From contig JACMND010000079.1 in assembly GCA_014378705.1 (NCBI GenBank), forward strand, positions 1 through 44,272: a DNA stretch of 44,272 nucleotides, written 5' to 3'. Below are positions 39,188 through 44,272 of the stretch, one piece after another. Origin of the DNA: Pedobacter sp. (GTDB taxonomy: Bacteria > Bacteroidota > Bacteroidia > Sphingobacteriales > Sphingobacteriaceae). Within the stretch, counting starts at the first letter, position 1, and each line of letters starts with the position of its first letter. Position numbers and translations under genes: made by a program. The notes below the pieces were generated by a model. It made no database searches. It was not told the DNA's origin and saw only the letters and a program-made list of their open reading frames with translations.

Positions 39188-40429
39188 TTACCTAAGTTTT
39201 AGGGTTACAATAGTTAAAATGGCCAGCATAATGCTAACTATCCAAAAACGGGTTACAATTTTAGATTCGTGGTATCCTTTTTTCTGATAATGATGATGCA
39301 GCGGCGCCATCAGAAAAATACGACGTCCTTCACCGTATTTTTTCCTGGTGTACTTAAAGTAAGAAACCTGCAATATCACCGAAAGATTTTCTATGAGAAA
39401 AACTCCGCATAGTATTGGAATTAATAATTCTTTACGGATCATAATCGCAAAAGCTGCTATAATTCCTCCGATAGCTAAACTCCCGGTATCTCCCATAAAA
39501 ACCTGGGCCGGAAAAGAATTATACCATAAAAAACCAACGCAGGCTCCTACAAAAGCACCTGCAAAAATTACCAGTTCGCCCGAGTTAGGGATGTATACAA
39601 TATTTAAGTATTCTGCAAAAATTACGTTTCCAGAAACATAGGCCAGGATAGCCAGCGTAATCCCGATAATGGCCGACGTTCCGGTTGCCAGCCCATCAAT
39701 CCCATCGGTCATATTTGCGCCATTGGAAACAGCGGTTACAATAACGATGACAAACAACAGGAAAACCACCAAGGCGTAATCTTCCATATCCTTACCAAAT
39801 ACATCCATTACTTTGGCGTAGTCAAACTCGTTGTTCTTATAAAACGGAACATTGGTAATCGTTGACTTCAGGTCCTGGGTATAATAATATTCGTTGCCAC
39901 GTTTGTGAACTTCTAAGGGGGCTTCTATGACTGCCGGAAGGGTAACCTGCTCCCGCACCACAATATCCGGATGGAAATACATGGTCCAGCCAATTATTAA
40001 CGCCAGGCCCACCTGACCCATAATTTTAAATCTACCAGCTAATCCTTCTTTATCCTTCTTAAAAACCTTAATATAATCATCTATAAATCCAATCACACCC
40101 ATCCAAACCGTAGTTACCAGCATTAAAATAATGTATATGTTTTCCAGCTTGGCAAACAAAAGTGTAGGAACCAAAATCCCGAGAAGAATAATAAGGCCTC
40201 CCATGGTAGGTGTTCCCTGCTTTTGCATCTGGCCTTCTAAACCTAAATTTCTTACCGTTTCACCCACCTGTTTGGCATGAAGTATTTTAATCAGCCTACT
40301 TCCATAAATGGTAGTTAAAAAAAGTGAGAGAATAACGGCCATCCCTGTACGAAAAGAGATGTACTGAAAAACACCGGCCCCCGGAAAATTATATTGCTGA
40401 TCAAGATATGTGAAGAGGTAGTATAGCAT
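39188..40429 (-). CDS. mraY: Phospho-N-acetylmuramoyl-pentapeptide transferase
   Basis: This integral membrane enzyme transfers phospho-MurNAc-pentapeptide to undecaprenyl phosphate, making lipid I. Family motifs include GTPTMGG (near 75), [16 protein letters not shown] (the Asp-Asp pair), the [12 protein letters not shown] loop, [12 protein letters not shown], and [12 protein letters not shown]. At 413 residues it is about 50 longer than the E. coli enzyme; the excess lies in a hydrophilic stretch (about 155-205) between membrane segments. Its ATG overlaps the murE stop by one base. Confidence 0.97.
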   Translation of the reverse strand: MLYYLFTYLDQQYNFPGAGVFQYISFRTGMAVILSLFLTTIYGSRLIKILHAKQVGETVRNLGLEGQMQKQGTPTMGGLIILLGILVPTLLFAKLENIYIILMLVTTVWMGVIGFIDDYIKVFKKDKEGLAGRFKIMGQVGLALIIGWTMYFHPDIVVREQVTLPAVIEAPLEVHKRGNEYYYTQDLKSTITNVPFYKNNEFDYAKVMDVFGKDMEDYALVVFLLFVIVIVTAVSNGANMTDGIDGLATGTSAIIGITLAILAYVSGNVIFAEYLNIVYIPNSGELVIFAGAFVGACVGFLWYNSFPAQVFMGDTGSLAIGGIIAAFAIMIRKELLIPILCGVFLIENLSVILQVSYFKYTRKKYGEGRRIFLMAPLHHHYQKKGYHESKIVTRFWIVSIMLAILTIVTLKLR

Positions 40430-41889
40430 TAGCTCATCAGATTTAATAGTTCAGACAAAATCTTTTTATCATCAAACTCAAACTTAACCCCTTTAACTTC
40501 CTGATATTTTTCATGTCCCTTTCCGGCGAGAACGATAATATCACCAGGTTTGGCCAAATGGCAGGCTGTACGGATGGCTTCTTTACGATCAGTGATAGAT
40601 AAAGCTTTTCTTTTATTTACAGGTGTAACACCTGCTTCCATATCTCTAATAATGGTCACCGGGTCTTCAGATCTCGGATTATCGGATGTCAAAATTACTT
40701 TATCACTCCAATCACAGGCAACCTGCGCCATAACCGGGCGTTTTGTTTTATCCCTATCGCCGCCGCAGCCAATAATCGTTATCACCTGTTCAATTCCTTT
40801 GCGGATATCATGAACCGTGCTAAGCACATTCTGAACAGCATCAGGTGTGTGGGCATAGTCTACAATTCCTATAATCCCGTTAGGAGAGGTGATATAATCG
40901 AACCTTCCTTCGGCACCGCTTAACCGGCTAAGTGTAGTTAACACTTTACTTTTATCCTGATCAAGCAATAAAGCCGTGCTATAAACTGCAAGTAAATTAT
41001 AAGCGTTAAACTCGCCTACCATTTTAAACCAAACCTCCTGATCATCAATATTTAAAAGCAATCCGCTAAAATGGTTTTCAATTATCCTTGCATGATAATC
41101 AGCAATATTTTTTAAAGCATAGGTTTTTTGATGGGCTCTGGTATTTTGAAGCATAACAAGCCCGTTCTTATCATCAATGTTGGTTAAAGCAAATGATGTC
41201 TTGTCCAGACTGTCAAAAAATTTCTTTTTTGCTTTCAGATACGCTGCAAAAGTCTGGTGAAAATCAAGATGATCATGTGTAAGATTACTAAAAACCCCTC
41301 CGGCAAAATTTAAACCCTCTATCCGGCCCTGGGCTACCGCATGTGAGCTAACTTCCATAAAGCAATAATCACAGCCGCTTAAAACCATGTCATTTAACAT
41401 TCTGTTTAAAGCTACCGGATCTGGCGTGGTATGCGTTGCCGCGATAATTACATCATTAATCTGGTTTTGCACGGTTGATAAAAGCCCCGTTTTATATCCA
41501 AGTGCACAAAATAACTGGAAAAGAAGCGTGGCAATCGTTGTCTTTCCGTTTGTACCGGTAATGCCAACCAGTTTTAGTTGTGATGAAGGATGATCGAAAA
41601 AATTATCAGCCATCAATCCCAAAGCCTTGGCAGAATCCTCTACTTCAACATAAGTAACTCCTTTGCGGATATCAGTTGGAAAATCCTCACAAACTATAAC
41701 TTCAACACCCCTTTCAATTGCCTGACTAATAAACTGATGTCCATCGGACTGAGTTCCTTTCACCGCGATAAAAGCAGCGCCACCTACCGCTTTTCTGGAA
41801 TCAAAACACAAATCAGAAACCTGCGATTGTGCATTCCCAACCATCTGCTTGATAGAAACCTTATATAATATATCTTTTAAAAGCTTCAT
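40429..41889 (-). CDS. murE: UDP-MurNAc-tripeptide synthetase, meso-diaminopimelate type
   Basis: This ligase adds the third stem-peptide residue to UDP-MurNAc-L-Ala-D-Glu. It has the ATP loop [19 protein letters not shown] (about 110-128), LTHDHLDFH, and [20 protein letters not shown] (about 405) contains the DNPR signature that recognises meso-diaminopimelate rather than lysine, which agrees with dapA in the same window. It overlaps ftsI by four bases and mraY by one base. Confidence 0.97.
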   Translation of the reverse strand: MKLLKDILYKVSIKQMVGNAQSQVSDLCFDSRKAVGGAAFIAVKGTQSDGHQFISQAIERGVEVIVCEDFPTDIRKGVTYVEVEDSAKALGLMADNFFDHPSSQLKLVGITGTNGKTTIATLLFQLFCALGYKTGLLSTVQNQINDVIIAATHTTPDPVALNRMLNDMVLSGCDYCFMEVSSHAVAQGRIEGLNFAGGVFSNLTHDHLDFHQTFAAYLKAKKKFFDSLDKTSFALTNIDDKNGLVMLQNTRAHQKTYALKNIADYHARIIENHFSGLLLNIDDQEVWFKMVGEFNAYNLLAVYSTALLLDQDKSKVLTTLSRLSGAEGRFDYITSPNGIIGIVDYAHTPDAVQNVLSTVHDIRKGIEQVITIIGCGGDRDKTKRPVMAQVACDWSDKVILTSDNPRSEDPVTIIRDMEAGVTPVNKRKALSITDRKEAIRTACHLAKPGDIIVLAGKGHEKYQEVKGVKFEFDDKKILSELLNLMS

Positions 41890-44012
41890 TCCAGTTCCAA
41901 TTCTATAGATGAACCTTTCCCTACCCGCATGCCACCGGCTAAAGATTGTCTTGTAACTTTTCCCCTGCCTTTAACGGAAGGTTTTAAACCGGAATTACCA
42001 ACCAGATATAGGGCATCTTTTAATCCCATTCCCATTACATCGGGTACAAATCCCTCATCCTGATGTATTTTACGGGCTATAATCCCTGAACTTGTATCAA
42101 CGGTATTAATGTACTCAGCCGAAGAAGCGAAAATCTGGTTAATTCCAAATGCTGAGAAAACACTTTTCAACGCGTTTTTATGGCCGGCTTTAGATTCTGG
42201 AACCTCGTCCCGTTTAACCGTTTGCAAACCCTTAACGGGATTGTACATCTGCACATCATTGGCGTAAACCATATCGGCAACTTCCCGAAAAACTGGTCCG
42301 GCCACCAAAGCAGCATAATACGCTCCAACCGGATTGCTTAACATCACGATCATTGAATATTTAGGATTATCCGCAGGAAAATAGCCGCAAAAAGATGCCT
42401 GGTAATTCCTTTTCCCTTTATACCCGAATTTACCATCAGCTATCTGAGCGGTTCCTGTTTTACCCGCGATTTTGTATAAAGGATTTTTAATAATGTCTTT
42501 TCCTGTACCTTCTTCCACCACACCTTCCAGCATTCCCTGAAGTTTGCTGATCGTCTCTTCAGAAGCTATTCTTTCTTCCACAACGCGGGCTTCAAAATTT
42601 TCAACTGTATTTCCAAAACGCCGTATCTCCCTTACGAACACCGGTGCAACCATCTTTCCATCGTTAGCAACCGCGTTGTATAAGGTCAGCATTTGTAGAG
42701 GGGTCATTTTCATTTCATAACCGTATGCCATTTGTGCTAAACTCAAACCTTTATACCAGCTTTTACTCTGTGGCGTTTTTACAAGCGGGCTTCCTTCACC
42801 GGGAATTTGTAAGCCGGCTTTGGTATTTAAATGAAGGTTATCGCGTAAGCGGCTGGTAAACTGATCCGGGTTGGATAAGTAATGCCTGAAAATTAATTTG
42901 GCTACGGCCGCATTTGAAGATTCTTCAAAAGCCTTCTTAACACTGATTACTTTAAGGCCCAGGTGAGAATCTTTCACCGTTTTAACAAGCCTGTTGCGGT
43001 TATTATAAACTTTAAAAGTTCCACCTTCACAATCAACCAGCGAGCCGGTATCTACTTTTTTATCTTCAAGTAGCGACAAGTACGATGCAAGTTTAAAAGT
43101 TGAGCCCGGTTCTGCACTTTGTGCGATAGCGTAATTAAATTTTTCTTTGTAAACACCTTCTGAAGCCCTCGTAAAATTTGCCACAGCCCGGATTTCGCCG
43201 GTAGCCACTTCCATCAAAACTACGCAGCCGAACTCCGCTTTACTTTTAATAAGTTGTTTTTGTAAGGCCCGCTGAGCCACATCCTGCATATTGATATCTA
43301 TAGTGGAAATAATATCGGCTCCATCTTTAGGTGCTATTTCTATATCCCGGTTAACCGGCATCCAAACTCCGCCGGCAATACGCTGCATTAGCCGCTTACC
43401 GCTTTCGCCGTCAATATAATCGCCATAAGCACCTTCTAAACCAACTGGTTGAACATTTACATTTTTGTAACCAATAGTTCGGGCGGCAAGCGTTCGGAAA
43501 GGCATAATTCGCTTATTTTGTTGCACAGCTATTAATCCGCCAGCATATTTACCCAGATTAAAAATCGGAAACTTTCGAATTGCCTTCAACTGCTGGTGAC
43601 TTACCTTACGCCGTAAAAGCATATATCTTTCCCCATTTTTACGGGCATTTCTCAACTTCCGTGAATATTGCTTTGAGGATTTATCACCGAAAAAATTGGA
43701 TAGTTTGGTTCCGAGCGAATCTACTTTTTCAAAAAATACTTCATCTTTTTCCACACCACCGGCAAGCATATCCACCCTCAGTTCGTATTCCGGAACAGAA
43801 GTAGCCAGCAAGCTGCCATCAATAGAATAAATATTTCCTCTTGCTGCTTCAACATTAACAAAACGGGTAGAAAGACTATCGGCCATTGCTCGCCACTTTT
43901 TACCCTCAACAATCTGCACGTAGAATAACTTAAACAATACCGCGAACGCAAGAAGTACAATAAGCCCGAAAGCAATGTACACACGCAATAATATGTCCGT
44001 TCTAATATTCAT
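41886..44012 (-). CDS. ftsI: Septal penicillin-binding protein FtsI (PBP3-like) with PASTA domain
   Basis: This monofunctional class B transpeptidase cross-links septal peptidoglycan. It has one N-terminal membrane segment (about 9-32), a pedestal domain containing RGNIYSIDGSLLATS, and a transpeptidase domain. The catalytic motifs are Ser304 in STFK, SSN (in FEESSNAAV) and KTGT (in IAGKTGTAQ). A C-terminal PASTA domain (about 650-708, starting VPDVMGMGLKDAL) extends it to 708 residues; E. coli FtsI has none, but Bacteroidota ones commonly do. It overlaps murE by four bases. A 153-base gap separates it from ftsL. Confidence 0.96.
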   Translation of the reverse strand: MNIRTDILLRVYIAFGLIVLLAFAVLFKLFYVQIVEGKKWRAMADSLSTRFVNVEAARGNIYSIDGSLLATSVPEYELRVDMLAGGVEKDEVFFEKVDSLGTKLSNFFGDKSSKQYSRKLRNARKNGERYMLLRRKVSHQQLKAIRKFPIFNLGKYAGGLIAVQQNKRIMPFRTLAARTIGYKNVNVQPVGLEGAYGDYIDGESGKRLMQRIAGGVWMPVNRDIEIAPKDGADIISTIDINMQDVAQRALQKQLIKSKAEFGCVVLMEVATGEIRAVANFTRASEGVYKEKFNYAIAQSAEPGSTFKLASYLSLLEDKKVDTGSLVDCEGGTFKVYNNRNRLVKTVKDSHLGLKVISVKKAFEESSNAAVAKLIFRHYLSNPDQFTSRLRDNLHLNTKAGLQIPGEGSPLVKTPQSKSWYKGLSLAQMAYGYEMKMTPLQMLTLYNAVANDGKMVAPVFVREIRRFGNTVENFEARVVEERIASEETISKLQGMLEGVVEEGTGKDIIKNPLYKIAGKTGTAQIADGKFGYKGKRNYQASFCGYFPADNPKYSMIVMLSNPVGAYYAALVAGPVFREVADMVYANDVQMYNPVKGLQTVKRDEVPESKAGHKNALKSVFSAFGINQIFASSAEYINTVDTSSGIIARKIHQDEGFVPDVMGMGLKDALYLVGNSGLKPSVKGRGKVTRQSLAGGMRVGKGSSIELELE

Positions 44013-44018
44013 TATTGG

Positions 44019-44032
44019 CTGATGTTTATCAG
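44019..44032. repeat. Small hairpin just before the ftsI start
   Basis: CTGAT-GTTT-ATCAG ends about six bases before the ftsI ATG and could affect ribosome access. The rest of the 153-base ftsL-ftsI gap is AT-rich with no recognisable gene. Confidence 0.3.
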
Positions 44033-44165
44033 TATAAATTTGATTTTAATCGCAATGAAGCTCTTTTGTGTTTTAACATTACAAGCTTATATTTTTAAAT
44101 GCTACACTTTTTTATACCTCACTTCAGTTATGCTATTTAGCTTAAAGCATAAAAAACTAGACTTA

Positions 44166-44272
44166 TTATTCATTCGCTGCAATCACAATTTTGGTTGGCG
44201 GTTCAACAGATTCTTTTAAACCTAACGTATCTACCAGCTTGGCAACTTCAGTTTGTGTGCTTTTAAGCATCA
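44166..44272 (-). CDS. ftsL: FtsL-like division protein, C-terminal end only
   Basis: The last 35 codons of a gene that enters from the right edge are visible, ending with LKSTQTEVAKLVDTLGLKES, VEPPTKIVIAANE and TAA. The position directly upstream of ftsI is that of ftsL in the dcw cluster, and the TEVAKLVDTLGLKES tail resembles FtsL-like proteins of Sphingobacteriaceae as I recall them. The membrane segment and coiled coil that define FtsL lie outside the window, so the call rests mainly on position. Confidence 0.65.
   Translation of the reverse strand, partial: MLKSTQTEVAKLVDTLGLKESVEPPTKIVIAANE

Noticed and set aside
44022-44219. 65-residue hydrophobic plus-strand open frame at the right edge
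   Set aside because: It overlaps the ftsL end in antisense and consists of AT-rich codons that give Leu/Phe runs; nothing supports translation.

Overview
The window looks like chromosome of an AT-rich member of the Bacteroidota, most likely Sphingobacteriaceae (Pedobacter-like). The reasons are a SusC/SusD outer-membrane pair, a NrtR/AraR-type Nudix regulator, an intracellular maltose-phosphorylase operon, an Hc1-type histone-like protein, a Bacteroidota-style dcw order with FtsI carrying a PASTA domain, mostly weak Shine-Dalgarno sequences, and TAnnTTTG-like -7 promoter boxes. The assignment is inferred from gene content only.

Layout. (1) 1-5.5 kb, minus strand: SusD-like lipoprotein and SusC-like TonB-dependent receptor, preceded by a Nudix/winged-helix regulator. 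(2) 5.66-8.67 kb, plus strand: glycolytic set pfkA (TTG start), a BadF/NagK-type kinase-fold protein and gap, closed by a strong terminator. (3) 8.8-19.3 kb, minus strand: a maltose/alpha-glucan operon read as pgmB, GH65 maltose phosphorylase, SDR remnant, GH13 alpha-amylase, MFS-transporter remnant, GH31 alpha-glucosidase, glgB. (4) 19.4-22.3 kb: a TonB-dependent receptor without an adjacent SusD. (5) 22.5-28.1 kb, plus strand: penicillin-acylase family protein, ligA, dapA. (6) 28.2-29.9 kb, minus strand: Hc1-like protein and an alpha-oxoamine-synthase family PLP enzyme. (7) 30.0-44.27 kb, minus strand: division and cell-wall (dcw) cluster read as ftsL (partial), ftsI, murE, mraY, murD, ftsW, murG, murC, ftsQ, ftsA, ftsZ.

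How the genes fit together. The maltose operon encodes internal cleavage (GH31, amylase), phosphorolysis of maltose to glucose and beta-glucose-1-phosphate, and its isomerisation to glucose-6-phosphate, next to a glycogen branching enzyme and a glycolytic operon. Its expected inner-membrane sugar importer is a wreck: an MFS gene with a large internal deletion and at least four single-base losses. An SDR gene in the same operon has lost its 5' half, and the amylase start region appears frameshifted by one base.

The most unusual signal is a family of short palindromic repeats. Three copies lie in one orientation relative to transcription: one between pgmB and the GH65 gene, one between murD and ftsW, and one inside the 5' end of murD, where it is translated in frame as an N-terminal extension of an essential enzyme. 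I found no CRISPR array, rRNA, tRNA, insertion sequence or phage gene.
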